A stretch of DNA of 44,064 nucleotides from JBEKCP01 sp050014815 (GTDB lineage: Bacteria > Planctomycetota > Planctomycetia > Pirellulales > Thermoguttaceae), in NCBI GenBank assembly GCA_050014815.1, contig JBEKCP010000002.1:1-44064 (forward strand). Direction: 5' to 3'. Both the position numbers and the translations under genes were made by a program. A model generated the notes under the pieces. The model did no database searches and was not told the DNA's origin. It saw nothing but the letters and a program-made list of their open reading frames with translations. The stretch's first letter is position 1. The number at the start of each line of letters is the position of its first letter. Below are positions 15,063 through 24,891 of this stretch, one piece after another.

Positions 15063-15287
15063 TCACGTTCTCAGGAACGCCTCGACGTCGATTCCCGCCT
15101 CTCGAAGAATAGCTCGCAGCGTTCCTTCCGCCATGTCGCGAGCGTGATGGGGAAGGGTCACGCGGCGACCGGTCTCGGTATGACGCCATACCTCATGGCT
15201 GCCGGGACCGGGTCGATCGTAACACCAGCCGAATGCGCGCAGCCGGCGCGCCACCTCGCGGTACCTGAATCCGGACAAATGGCCCAT
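15063..15287 (-). CDS. hicA: HicA-type mRNA interferase toxin
   Basis: 74 residues, the usual size. The double-stranded RNA-binding-like fold is indicated by FRYREVARRLRAFGW, GSHEVWRH (catalytic His 31), RRVTLPHHARDMAEGTLRAILREAGID. HicA cleaves mRNA when free of HicB. The ATG shares one base with the hicB stop (TGATG), so translation is coupled and the antitoxin is made first. A longer frame starting at 15380 overlaps hicB and is rejected. Confidence 0.9.
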   Translation of the reverse strand: MGHLSGFRYREVARRLRAFGWCYDRPGPGSHEVWRHTETGRRVTLPHHARDMAEGTLRAILREAGIDVEAFLRT

Positions 15288-15535
15288 CAGCGGATTCCCA
15301 CGGGAATGACCACGTCGACCGGGCCGCCATCCGCCAATCCCGCCAGCGCCGGCGGCAACGCGTCGCCGTGCTCCAGGCACGACTCGGCGATTCTTCGCGC
15401 CAAGCCCTGTGCGACCTCCGCTGTTTCGACAATGCTGCGGCCCTCGGCCACCAGGCCCGGCACATCAGGGCTCGTCGCCACGTAGCCACCTTCTTCCAGC
15501 GGCTCGATGTGCAACCGAATCACGGCTTCGTCCAT
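15287..15535 (-). CDS. hicB: HicB-type antitoxin
   Basis: 82 residues with the HicB N-terminal fold: IRLHIEPLEEGGYVATSPDVPGL, then AEGRSIVETAEVAQGLARRIAESCLEHGD. It blocks HicA. The C-terminal end is short and shows no obvious helix-turn-helix or ribbon-helix-helix domain, so autoregulation may be weak or need HicA. The ATG at 15535 has GAGGTG 6 nt upstream; a TTG at 15538 is the alternative. The order is antitoxin then toxin on the minus strand, between glnS and the phosphoesterase gene. Confidence 0.9.
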   Translation of the reverse strand: MDEAVIRLHIEPLEEGGYVATSPDVPGLVAEGRSIVETAEVAQGLARRIAESCLEHGDALPPALAGLADGGPVDVVIPVGIR

Positions 15536-15581
15536 CAATGCACCTCTTCATCATGTGAGACAGTTATGGGGTGTTTCTGGT

Positions 15582-15611
15582 TGGTGGGGCTCGTTTCACG
15601 CGTCCCACCCC
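15582..15611. repeat. Diverged family-2 repeat fragment
   Basis: GGTGGGGCTCGTTTCACGCG followed by TCCCACCCC resembles the right-hand module of family 2. It lies between hicB and the 3' end of glnS. Confidence 0.5.
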
Positions 15612-15617
15612 AACAGG

Positions 15618-17309
<1,692 letters not shown>

Positions 17310-17333
17310 GGCTTATACCTCCATTGCCATCCA

Positions 17334-17490
17334 TACTACTGTGCGACATGCTCAAACTGTCGAGTTGAGCACGTTTAGCGGGCGGGCTTGCCCGCCGTGT
17401 GAATCGTGCGTCAAGCGCGGCGGGCAAGCCCGCCCGCTAAACTTCGGTATTTGTTCATCAACATGACATTTCAGTTGTGTCGCACTACTA
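17334..17490. repeat. Family-1 repeat copy 2 with terminal inverted repeats
   Basis: Core GTTTAGCGGGCGGGCTTGCC to CGGGCAAGCCCGCCCGCTAAAC at 17373-17443. Outside it, TACTACTGTGCGACA (17334-17348) and TGTCGCACTACTA (17478-17490) are imperfect inverted termini, giving a MITE-like unit of about 157 bp. Its right end overlaps the gltX stop codon. Confidence 0.75.
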
Positions 17491-19065
17491 CGGTATTCTA
17501 TTACGTGAGAGGAACCGGTCGATCCGGGCCAGGCTTTGCTCCTTGCCGAGGATGGCGAGGCTGTCGAACAGCCCCAGGCCGATCGAGCTTCCCGTCAGGG
17601 CCAGCCGCGCCCCCTGGAGGATGTCCCCGCCGGACTGGCCTTCCGCCTGGACGAATTGGTGCGTCGGGTCTTGCAGGTGCAGGGCATCGAACGGCGCGAC
17701 CGTCGCGAGCCACGCGCGGTATTTCGCCAGCCGCTCCGCCGCCCCGGGCCGGCCAAGCCACTTCTTCAGGGCCTTCTCGTCGTAGCTCAGGCGGTCGTCC
17801 GGAAGGAAGAAGTAGTCAAAATCGAGCACGTCGCCGGCCGTCTTGATGCGGTCGCCGGCGGCGGCGACTACGTGCTCCACCTTCCGCCGCAACTCCTCCG
17901 GCATGGGCGATGGCGCCAGGCCGGCCCGCTGGAGATAGGGCACGACCAGGGCCGCCTTCTCGGCGATCGAAAGCCGCTGCATGTGCCGAAGCTGGAACGC
18001 CCAAAGCTTCGCAGGATCGAAACTGGCCGCAGAATTGTTGACCCGATCGAGCGAAAAGCTCTCGATCAACTGCCCGCGGGAAAAATCCTCCGTCCGCTCG
18101 TCCAGCGACCAGCCCAGCAAGGCCAGGTAGTTGATCACCGCGTCGGGCAGGTAGCCGACCTGCTCGTAAAAGTCCACCACGACCGGATTGAACGTGTCCG
18201 GATCGGTCGCAAGCCGCAGCGCCTCGGCCACCTTGCGGCCGTGCTTCATGAGCTGGGCGAAATCGGGGTTCTTCAGATACTTGTCGAGCTTCCGCTTGCT
18301 GAGCTTCGTCTTGCTGCCCGGCTCGGCGACGAAAGGCAAATGGGCATACTGCGGCAGGTTGTAGCCGAGGGACTTGGCAATGAAGACCTGCCGCGGGGTG
18401 TTGGAGAGGTGCTCCTCGGCCCGGATCACGTGGGTGATTTGGAAATCGTGGTCGTCTACGACGTTGGCCAGGTGATAGAGGCAGGACCCGTCGGCCCGCT
18501 GGACGACGTGGTCCTGCTCGCTGGCCCACTGGACCTCGACGTTGCCGCGGACGAGGTCGGCAATGACGAGGCTGCCCTGGCGGGGCATCTTGAGGCGGAC
18601 CACCGCCCGGCGGCCCTCGGCCTCGAAGCGGGCCCGGTCGGCCGCCGTCTCGGCCGCAAAGCGGCGACTATAGACAAACGGCCGCTTCTCGGTCTGGGCC
18701 GCCTGCCGCTCGGCCTGGATCTCCTCCGTCGTGGCGTAATCGTAGTAGGCCGCCCCGGCGGCCAGGAGTTGCTCGACCGCCCCGCGGTACCGGTCGCCTC
18801 GCTGCGACTGGTAGTAGGGGGCGTACGGGCCGCCGACCTCCGGCCCCTCGTCCCAGTCGATGCCCAGCCACCGCAGGCCGTGGAGGATCGGGGCCAGAGC
18901 CCGCTCGACGTTCCGCTCTTGGTCCGTGTCGTCGATGCGGAGAATGAACTGGCCGCCGTGCCGCCGAGCAAAGAGCCAGCAGAACAAGGCAGTCCGGACG
19001 CCCCCAATATGGAGGTACCCTGTCGGACTGGGGGCAAAACGCGTGCGAACGGTCATGGCGGCCAT
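17488..19065 (-). CDS. gltX: Glutamate-tRNA ligase
   Basis: 525 residues. VRTRFAPSPTGYLHIGGVRTA gives the HIGH-like site (HIGG, 19-22) and KTKLSKRKL the KMSKS-like loop. The segment FILRIDDTDQERN is typical of bacterial GluRS, and the C-terminal helical anticodon-binding cage (about 320-510) is complete. It charges tRNA-Glu. ATG at 19065 or 19056 are both possible; the first is used. The stop codon lies in the terminal inverted repeat of a family-1 element. No bound neighbour gene is seen on the same strand upstream. Confidence 0.97.
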   Translation of the reverse strand: MAAMTVRTRFAPSPTGYLHIGGVRTALFCWLFARRHGGQFILRIDDTDQERNVERALAPILHGLRWLGIDWDEGPEVGGPYAPYYQSQRGDRYRGAVEQLLAAGAAYYDYATTEEIQAERQAAQTEKRPFVYSRRFAAETAADRARFEAEGRRAVVRLKMPRQGSLVIADLVRGNVEVQWASEQDHVVQRADGSCLYHLANVVDDHDFQITHVIRAEEHLSNTPRQVFIAKSLGYNLPQYAHLPFVAEPGSKTKLSKRKLDKYLKNPDFAQLMKHGRKVAEALRLATDPDTFNPVVVDFYEQVGYLPDAVINYLALLGWSLDERTEDFSRGQLIESFSLDRVNNSAASFDPAKLWAFQLRHMQRLSIAEKAALVVPYLQRAGLAPSPMPEELRRKVEHVVAAAGDRIKTAGDVLDFDYFFLPDDRLSYDEKALKKWLGRPGAAERLAKYRAWLATVAPFDALHLQDPTHQFVQAEGQSGGDILQGARLALTGSSIGLGLFDSLAILGKEQSLARIDRFLSRNRIP

Positions 19066-19097
19066 TATTCCCGATTCCCCGGGACGTGTCCACTGCG

Positions 19098-19168
19098 AGG
19101 GATTAGGGATTGGGGATTAGGGATTAGGGATTGGAAAAGCCCCGCGACTGCGTCGCGGGGGTGGGGAT
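19098..19168 (-). repeat. Composite hairpin plus heptamer element, minus strand
   Basis: Read on the minus strand: a perfect stem CCCCGCGAC/GTCGCGGGG with loop GCA (19160-19140), then CTTTTCC, then AATCCCT/AATCCCC heptamers to 19098. This is the same arrangement as at 12023-12136. Its hairpin lies 35 bp after the stop of the membrane-protein gene and can serve as its terminator. Confidence 0.85.
19138..19160 (-). terminator. Terminator-like hairpin of the composite element
   Basis: Nine-base-pair GC-rich stem, three-base loop and a T-run on the minus strand, downstream of the 19196-20419 gene. Confidence 0.7.
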
Positions 19169-19195
19169 TGGAAGTCTGCGGCCTCGCACCGCCGC

Positions 19196-20419
19196 TCACT
19201 TGCCCCAATCGGAGGCGGTCGACTGCTGCCGCTCCGCACGCTGCTCCAGCAGCCGCCGCTTGAGTGCCTTTCGCTCGGCCTTCGTGAGCCGGCGGTCGGC
19301 CGCGGACGTGTCCGACGCAGACGCCGAGGCGGCCATGGCAGTTGGGGGTACGGCCGTGATGGGCAGGCCGGCCGCCGCGGCTCGCCGCAGGATGGGTTGC
19401 GACTGGCCGTGCGGCGGATCGACTGCCACCCATTGGTCCGTCGCCGCCGACTCGTCGTCTCCCTCCTCCTCCGGCTCGTCCGCGTCTCCTTGGTCAACCG
19501 GACCGGCATCTTCGGTGTGGCTCGCGGGTGCGGGATTGGGGAGTCGGCCCTCGGCATCAAGGATCACATGCCGGGCGTAGAGCCCCATCGCCGTCAGCAG
19601 CAGGAGATGACCGATCAAACTCGCCCCTTGGTCCCATAGGATCGTTGCGGCGGTGCTGCCGGGCACCAGCCAGCCATACCGGACCACCACGGCCACCGCG
19701 TAGCCGAGGATCGCCAGGATTGCGGCGGTACTCGCCAGCCGGCACGACCACATGTCTGCCAGCAGCCGCGAGCCCACGGCGCCGAACAGAAAGACGGCCG
19801 GAACAATCCACCAGATCGACCCGTCGCCCACCCAGCGGCCACCCAGAGGGTACCCGGTTGCCGCCGTCATGACCTCGCGGAGCCCGTCGTGCAGGTTCGT
19901 GGCGACGTCGGTAGCGACCAGGAAGCAGCAGGCGGTCGCCCAGACCCAGACGCGGTAGCGGCCCTGGTAGTCGTTTACCTTGTGGCGGCGGACGGTGTAG
20001 ATCACTGCGGCGGCCAGTCCGGCCCCCAAGAGCAGGAGCGAAGAGAACCAGCGGCCCAGACTCCCGGCGGCCCCCAGGTCGAGCATGGCCAGGCGTCCGC
20101 CGCCGGGCTGCGGGACCACTTCGGGCGACACGACGTAAAGCGCCCCCAGGCCGGCGATCGCGGCCAGCCCCAGCACAAAGGCCCCAGCCAGCACCCAGAG
20201 CCGGCGGGGAACCAGGTCGGTCAGCCGGGGCTGCCGGGCAAGGAATTCCGCATCCCCATAGTTCTTGGACTTATAGTCATGGTGGGGTGTTACTCCATCC
20301 GTTATTGGGGTATTTCCTGGCCGCGGGACGCCGTCGCCGGCCGCGTATTCATCGGCCAGCAATCGCCGCCGCCGGTCGTCGCGATGTCCGCTTCCGCCGA
20401 GTGAGGAGTGCAACGACAT
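19196..20419 (-). CDS. Unrecognised membrane protein with acidic/basic cytoplasmic tail
   Basis: 407 residues from the ATG at 20419; an upstream ATG at 20500 would add 27 basic residues. A polar N-terminal region of about 70 residues (DYKSKNYGDAEFLARQPRLTD) is followed by about six hydrophobic segments, starting with LWVLAGAFVLGLAAIAGLGAL and including SSLLLLGAGLAAAVIYTV, WATACCFLVATDVATNLH, WWIVPAVFLFGAVGSRLLAD, STAAILAILGYAVAVVVRYGW and SLIGHLLLLTAMGLYARHVIL. The last 130 residues are soluble: an acidic stretch (DADEPEEEGDDESA), then Ala/Ser/Thr-rich, then a basic end (RRLTKAERKALKRRLLEQRAE). No catalytic motif was recognised. It looks like a lineage-specific membrane protein of unknown function and stands alone. 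Confidence 0.7.
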   Translation of the reverse strand: MSLHSSLGGSGHRDDRRRRLLADEYAAGDGVPRPGNTPITDGVTPHHDYKSKNYGDAEFLARQPRLTDLVPRRLWVLAGAFVLGLAAIAGLGALYVVSPEVVPQPGGGRLAMLDLGAAGSLGRWFSSLLLLGAGLAAAVIYTVRRHKVNDYQGRYRVWVWATACCFLVATDVATNLHDGLREVMTAATGYPLGGRWVGDGSIWWIVPAVFLFGAVGSRLLADMWSCRLASTAAILAILGYAVAVVVRYGWLVPGSTAATILWDQGASLIGHLLLLTAMGLYARHVILDAEGRLPNPAPASHTEDAGPVDQGDADEPEEEGDDESAATDQWVAVDPPHGQSQPILRRAAAAGLPITAVPPTAMAASASASDTSAADRRLTKAERKALKRRLLEQRAERQQSTASDWGK

Positions 20420-20562
20420 ATGGTCCACGCGGGCTAAAATACGCCGTTTCGCCTTCGGAAACGTACGACTACTCCCCGGGCACGGAATAAATGTCCTCAA
20501 AACCTGCCGTCTCTAGGAGATTCGGCATTTTCCGGCAGGGAAATCCATGACGCCGGACGGAA

Positions 20563-20636
20563 ACAAGGGGACAGTCCCCATTTGTGCGAAGCACCCTTCG
20601 GGCCGTTCTGGCAAATGGGGACTGTCCCCTTTTTTC
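20563..20636. repeat. GGGGACAGTCCCC/GGGGACTGTCCCC hairpin element
   Basis: AAGGGGACAGTCCCCATTTG (20565-20584) and its exact complement CAAATGGGGACTGTCCCCTT (20612-20631) bracket a 27-bp loop with its own small palindrome (AGCACCCTTCGGGCCGTTCT). The loop is 85 bp before the CorC-like start. Confidence 0.9.
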
Positions 20637-20707
20637 CCACCAGCCCCCCTAGAATTCCATTATCATCAAGATAAGTTGGATTGCCGCTCACAGGCGAGGA
20701 GACGCCC

Positions 20708-22003
20708 ATGTCGCTGTCTATCCCGGTGGAATTGTCGATCATTTTCGTTCTGATCCTGGCCAACGGCTTTTTCGCCGCGGCGGAGATCGCGATCCTGCTG
20801 TCGCGGCGGGGCCGGCTGGAGCAGCAGGCCCGGTCCCAGGGTCCGGCGGCCCGGACGGCCCTGGAACTGGCCCGCAACCCGAACCGGTTCCTGATCACGG
20901 TCCAGGTGGGCATGACGCTGGTGGCCACGCTCACCTCGGTCTTCTGCGGCGCGACGCTGGTCCCCCGGCTGGCCGAGCGGCTCCCCATCCATCACGAAAC
21001 GCTCGCGCTCGGGCTGGTCGTCCTGGCGGTCACGTTCCTGTCGGTGGTGTTCGGCGAGCTGGTGCCCAAGCAGTTGGCGCTTTCCAACGCGGAGAAATGG
21101 GCCGGTATCGTCGCCCTGCCGATACGCGGCTTTCAAGTGGTCGCCCGGCCGGCGATCTGGCTGGTGGAGCTGAGCACGAGCCTCCTTCTGGCCGTGCTCG
21201 GGGGCCGGCGGAAGTTCGACCGGTCCGTTTCGGTCGAGGACATCGAGCACTTGATTCTTTCAGGGACGAGGGAGGGAGTGCTGGAGCCGGCCGAGCAGAT
21301 GGTGGCCCGCAAGGCCCTGCGGCTGGGCGACCGGACGGTGCGGGACATCATGCGGCCGCGGATCGAGATCGACGCCCTGGACGTCGACACGCCGCCGGAC
21401 GAGGTGATCGGCGCCGTGGCCATGGCCGGCTTCTCCCGGCTGCCCGTCCATGAAGGCGACCTCGACCACATCATCGGTTTCGTCTACACGAAGGACCTGC
21501 TGTTGAGGCAACACATGGGCTGGCCGATCGACCTGCGGAAGCTCGTCCGTCCCGCCTTGCTGGTGCCCGAGACGCTGCGGATCGACAAGCTCCTGGAGCG
21601 GTTCCGGCAGAAGCGGACGCAGATGGCGCTGGTGCTGGACGAGTTCGGCGGAACCGAGGGCCTGGTGACCATGGAGGACGTGTTGGAGGAACTGGTGGGC
21701 GAGATCCACGACGAGCACCGGCTGGACCACGAGCAAGCGATCGTTCCTCGCGGTCCCGCGAGGTGGCTCGTCGACGCCGGCGTCGGCCTGCACGACCTCA
21801 TGGAGCGGATCGGCCGGGAGTCCTCTGAAAGCGATCTGCCGGCGGAGGTCAGCACCCTGGGCGGCCTGGTGATGTGGCTCTTAGGCCGCATCCCGAAGGT
21901 CGGCGACCGCACGGCGTGGCAGGGGCTCTCGATCGAGGTCGTGGAGATGAACGGCCGCCGGCTCGAGCGGGTCCTGGTCTCGATGGAGTCGAAAGAGCAC
22001 TGA
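20708..22003 (+). CDS. CNNM/CBS-domain membrane protein (CorC/HlyC-like, 'hemolysin family')
   Basis: 431 residues. An N-terminal CNNM transmembrane domain (about 1-185) begins with ILANGFFAAAEIAIL and includes FCGATLVPRL and FGELVPKQLAL. Two CBS domains follow (about 205-330; GDRTVRDIMRPRIEIDALD, HIIGFVYTKDLL, KRTQMALVLDEFGGTEGLVTMEDVLEELVGEI), and a C-terminal CorC_HlyC domain (about 345-425) ends in VEMNGRRLERVLV. Members take part in magnesium or cobalt efflux; a true hemolysin role is doubtful. The ATG at 20708 has GAGGAG 7 nt upstream. Its promoter region contains the GGGGACAGTCCCC hairpin. Monocistronic. Confidence 0.93.
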   Translation: MSLSIPVELSIIFVLILANGFFAAAEIAILLSRRGRLEQQARSQGPAARTALELARNPNRFLITVQVGMTLVATLTSVFCGATLVPRLAERLPIHHETLALGLVVLAVTFLSVVFGELVPKQLALSNAEKWAGIVALPIRGFQVVARPAIWLVELSTSLLLAVLGGRRKFDRSVSVEDIEHLILSGTREGVLEPAEQMVARKALRLGDRTVRDIMRPRIEIDALDVDTPPDEVIGAVAMAGFSRLPVHEGDLDHIIGFVYTKDLLLRQHMGWPIDLRKLVRPALLVPETLRIDKLLERFRQKRTQMALVLDEFGGTEGLVTMEDVLEELVGEIHDEHRLDHEQAIVPRGPARWLVDAGVGLHDLMERIGRESSESDLPAEVSTLGGLVMWLLGRIPKVGDRTAWQGLSIEVVEMNGRRLERVLVSMESKEH

Positions 22004-22015
22004 TTCCGGCATTCC

Positions 22016-22158
22016 CTTGCGTCTTTGCGGCTCGGCGCCTTTGCGTGAAGTGCCCCCCATCCTGAACCGATATCCTTGCAAGCGGCCCGTCGTAGAGGCA
22101 ACGCGGCGACTGGGAAGGATATCACGCAAAGGCGCGAAGACGCAAAGACGCAGAGGAG
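22016..22158. repeat. Family-7 inverted repeat (CACGCAAAGGCGC...)
   Basis: TGCGTCTTTGCGGCTCGGCG followed by CCTTTGCGTGA (22019-22049) faces TCACGCAAAGGCGCGAAGAC followed by GCAAAGACGCAGAGG (22122-22156). This is an interspersed inverted repeat in the gap between convergent genes; it could end transcription from both sides. Confidence 0.8.
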
Positions 22159-22201
22159 AAGAACAAGGAAATGACTGAGAACGGCGTTGCGGCAATGCCC
22201 G

Positions 22202-22618
22202 TCATTTCTTGCTGCCCTTGGGCTGCGCGGTCGTGCCCTTGATTTCAATGCCGCCGTTCTTCTTCACGGTGATGAGTATGGCGGTGGACCCCTGGAATAG
22301 CTGGGCGACCGCCTTCATCGAAGGCTTCGACGTCTTGGTGAGCTGGCACATCTTGCTGTTGACCGAATTCTTGAGGACCCTGGGGTTCATCTCCGACTTC
22401 GCGGCCAGCCCGTCGAGGAGCGTTTGGAGCTTGTCCTTTTGCTCTTGCTGGAAACAGCCGATGTCGATTCGTCCGGTGGCCTCGACGTAGGGCGGCCCGG
22501 AACGGCCCTGGACAGGGCCGATCACGCGTTCGATCGCGGGGTCGCCCGCCAGCGCGACACTGCCGCCCAGCATGAGTGCGAGCGTCCAAAACACAGGTCG
22601 TTGTTTGATGAATGCCAT
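22202..22618 (-). CDS. Small secreted protein of unknown function
   Basis: 138 residues with a signal peptide (RPVFWTLALMLGGSVALAGD, cleavage after Ala near 24). The mature part contains two Cys (IGCFQQEQKD and KMCQLT) that could form a disulfide, and it ends in a basic tail (TTAQPKGSKK). No family was recognised. It lies 47 bp after rfbA on the same strand, but a family-6 palindrome between them suggests separate units. Function not assigned. Confidence 0.65.
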   Translation of the reverse strand: MAFIKQRPVFWTLALMLGGSVALAGDPAIERVIGPVQGRSGPPYVEATGRIDIGCFQQEQKDKLQTLLDGLAAKSEMNPRVLKNSVNSKMCQLTKTSKPSMKAVAQLFQGSTAILITVKKNGGIEIKGTTAQPKGSKK

Positions 22619-22665
22619 CTTCTACGGTCCTTTCTTCCTGTGGTCTTGCAAAGTTTCGATTCCCC

Positions 22666-23616
22666 TCACCCCGGCCCTCTCCCGGAGGGAGAGGGGGACT
22701 CCTCTCCCGCTCCCGGAGGCTGTGCCATGCCAGGCCGGCGGAGCAGGTCGAGGAGGTACCGGCCATAGGCGTTGTTTTGCCGTTGCGCCAGTTTCGCCAG
22801 CGCATCGGACGAGATGAATCCCTTGAGCCAGGCCACTTCTTCGATGCAGGCGATTTTCAGGCCCTGGCGATCTTCGATCATCTGGACGAAGTTGGATGCC
22901 TGCAGCAGCGATTCGTGCGTGCCCGTGTCGAGCCAGGCGAAGCCGCGGCCCAAAACCTCGACGTACAATTGCCCGCGCCGGAGGTAGGCGCGGTTGACGT
23001 CGGTGATTTCCAGCTCGCCGCGCGGGGAAGGGCAAAGTCCGGCCGCAATCTCCACCACCTGGTTGTCGTAGAAGTACAATCCGGTGACGGCATAGGGGGA
23101 TTTCGGCTGCCGGGGCTTCTCCTCGATCGAGACCGCGCGGCCTTCGGCGTCGATCTCGACGACGCCGTATCGCTCCGGATCCTTGACCACGTAGGCGAAG
23201 GTGGTGGCGCCCTGGCGGCGGCGGACGGCCCGCTCCAGCGTCTTCTGGAACGACTGGCCGTAGAAGATGTTGTCGCCGAGGATCAGCGCCACGGTGTCGC
23301 CGCCGATGAAATCCCGCCCGATGAGAAATGCCTGGGCCAGTCCCTCGGGCCGCGGCTGGACGGCATAACGGATCGAGATGCCCAGCGGCTCCCCGTCGCC
23401 CAAGAGCCGCTCGTAAGAGCCAATGTCCTCCGGAGTCGAAATCAGCAGGATGTCGCGGATGCCCGAGAGCATCAGGGTCGACAAGGGGTAATAGACCATG
23501 GGCTTGTCGTAGACGGGCAGCAGTTGTTTGCTCAGGGCGAGGGTGACGGGATGGAGCCTGGTCCCGGAGCCGCCGGCCAGGATGATGCCTTTCTGACACA
23601 CAGGGGCCGTATTCAT
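22666..23616 (-). CDS. rfbA: Glucose-1-phosphate thymidylyltransferase with repeat-derived C-terminus
   Basis: 316 residues. The N-terminal signature KGIILAGGSGTRLHPVT binds the nucleotide; SKQLLPVYDKPMVYYPLS, LALILGDNIFY-like ALILGDNIFYGQ, VVEIDAEGRAVSIEEKP and FAWLDTGTHESLLQASNF are diagnostic of RmlA. It makes dTDP-glucose for deoxysugar (rhamnose) synthesis. The other rml genes are not in the window. The last 15 residues (GAGEESPSPSGRGPG) and the stop codon are encoded by a family-6 palindrome, so the original C-terminus has been replaced or extended. ATG 23616 is chosen over 23652 because the family begins close to it. Confidence 0.95.
   Translation of the reverse strand: MNTAPVCQKGIILAGGSGTRLHPVTLALSKQLLPVYDKPMVYYPLSTLMLSGIRDILLISTPEDIGSYERLLGDGEPLGISIRYAVQPRPEGLAQAFLIGRDFIGGDTVALILGDNIFYGQSFQKTLERAVRRRQGATTFAYVVKDPERYGVVEIDAEGRAVSIEEKPRQPKSPYAVTGLYFYDNQVVEIAAGLCPSPRGELEITDVNRAYLRRGQLYVEVLGRGFAWLDTGTHESLLQASNFVQMIEDRQGLKIACIEEVAWLKGFISSDALAKLAQRQNNAYGRYLLDLLRRPGMAQPPGAGEESPSPSGRGPG
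22667..22704. repeat. Family-6 palindrome at the 3' end of rfbA
   Basis: CTCACCCCGGCCCTCTCCCG followed by GAGGGAGAGGGGG; the rfbA stop lies within it. Confidence 0.85.
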
Positions 23617-23705
23617 GGGGTCCTCCGCGGCCTTAGGGACAATCGCAAGCAAGAGCCTATTCTAATCCAGATGGGGTAGACGATGACATGTTGGTACGAA
23701 ACAAG

Positions 23706-24848
23706 CTATTCGACGACGGCGGCGCCGTCGGTCGCCTGGCAAACGTAGACCGCCGGCACGTGGCTGGTCTTGGCCTGGTAAGCGGCGGTCGTCGAGCGGA
23801 CGAAATCGTCCGCCGCCTCGGCCCGAACGATCGCCACCGCACAGCCGCCGAAGCCGGCGCCGGTCATTCTCGCGCCGTGGCAGGCCGGATGGGCCTGGGC
23901 ACAGGCGGCCATCACGTCCAGCGCGTCGCTGGACACTTCGTAATCGTCCCGCAGGCTCGCGTGGCTCTCGTTCATCAGGCGGCCCAGGGCGGCCACGTCG
24001 CCGCGCCGCATCGCCTCGACCGCCCGGAGCGTCCGATCGTCCTCGGTAATCACGTGGCGGGCGCGGCGGCGGGTGGTCGGGTCCATGCCGTCCGATTTCT
24101 TCTGGAACATCTCGGGACTTACGTCGCGGAGGGCGCGGACGCCGAAGAACTTCGCCGCCGCCTCGCATTGGCTCCGCCGCTCGTTGTAGGCCGAATCGAC
24201 CAGCCCGCGGCGGGTGGCCGTATCGAGCACGACGACCGCGGTGCCCTTGGGCAGCGGGGCCGGCTCCAGGGCCAGCGAGCGGCAGTCGATCAACATGGCG
24301 TGGCCTTTGCGGCCGGTGGCCGAGATCAACTGGTCCATGATGCCGCAATTGACCCCGACCCACTGGTTCTCGGCCCGCTGTGCGAGCCTGGCCATCTTGG
24401 CCGGCTCCCAGGGGAGGTCGCTGGTGGCGGAGAAGGCCCTGGCGCAGGCCACTTCCACGGCGGCCGAGGAGGAGAGGCCGGCGCCGACCGGGACGTCGCC
24501 CGCCAGGACGCCCTCCCAGCCGCGGAGCTTGTGCCCGGCGTCCTGGAGGACCCACGCCACGCCCTTGAGGTACTCGATCCAGCCGGCCTTCTCGTGCCGC
24601 AGGTCCGCGAGCGAGAACTCGCCGGACTGCTGGTAGTCGATCGAATGGACGACTACGCGGGCGTCGTCGCGGGGCGCCAGTGCGATCCAGGCCGCCCGGT
24701 CGATGGCCAGCGGCAGGACGAAGCCGTCGTTATAGTCGGTGTGTTCGCCGATCAGGTTGACCCGGCCGGGGGCGCGGACGACCCAGCGCGGCGGCCGGCC
24801 AAAACGATCGGTAAAGTGTCGCAGAACGGTGGCTTTGTCTAATGGCAT
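23706..24848 (-). CDS. galK: Galactokinase
   Basis: 380 residues, normal length. VRAPGRVNLIGEHTDYNDG (24-42) is the galactokinase signature; GAGLSSSAAVEVA (122-134) is the GHMP kinase ATP loop; ARMTGAGFGGCAVA near 340 is motif 3. NCGIMDQ includes the catalytic Asp. It phosphorylates galactose at C1 in the Leloir pathway. The start is the ATG at 24848; a much longer frame from 25202 overlaps the TOPRIM-like gene and is a shadow. No galT or galE is adjacent, but a DUF4432 epimerase-fold gene lies 1.9 kb upstream on the same strand beyond the TOPRIM/AAA pair, hinting that the pair was inserted into a sugar operon. Confidence 0.96.
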   Translation of the reverse strand: MPLDKATVLRHFTDRFGRPPRWVVRAPGRVNLIGEHTDYNDGFVLPLAIDRAAWIALAPRDDARVVVHSIDYQQSGEFSLADLRHEKAGWIEYLKGVAWVLQDAGHKLRGWEGVLAGDVPVGAGLSSSAAVEVACARAFSATSDLPWEPAKMARLAQRAENQWVGVNCGIMDQLISATGRKGHAMLIDCRSLALEPAPLPKGTAVVVLDTATRRGLVDSAYNERRSQCEAAAKFFGVRALRDVSPEMFQKKSDGMDPTTRRRARHVITEDDRTLRAVEAMRRGDVAALGRLMNESHASLRDDYEVSSDALDVMAACAQAHPACHGARMTGAGFGGCAVAIVRAEAADDFVRSTTAAYQAKTSHVPAVYVCQATDGAAVVE

Positions 24849-24891
24849 GTTGACAACTCGCTGGGTTGATAGCTGGGCAGGCTGCTGACTG

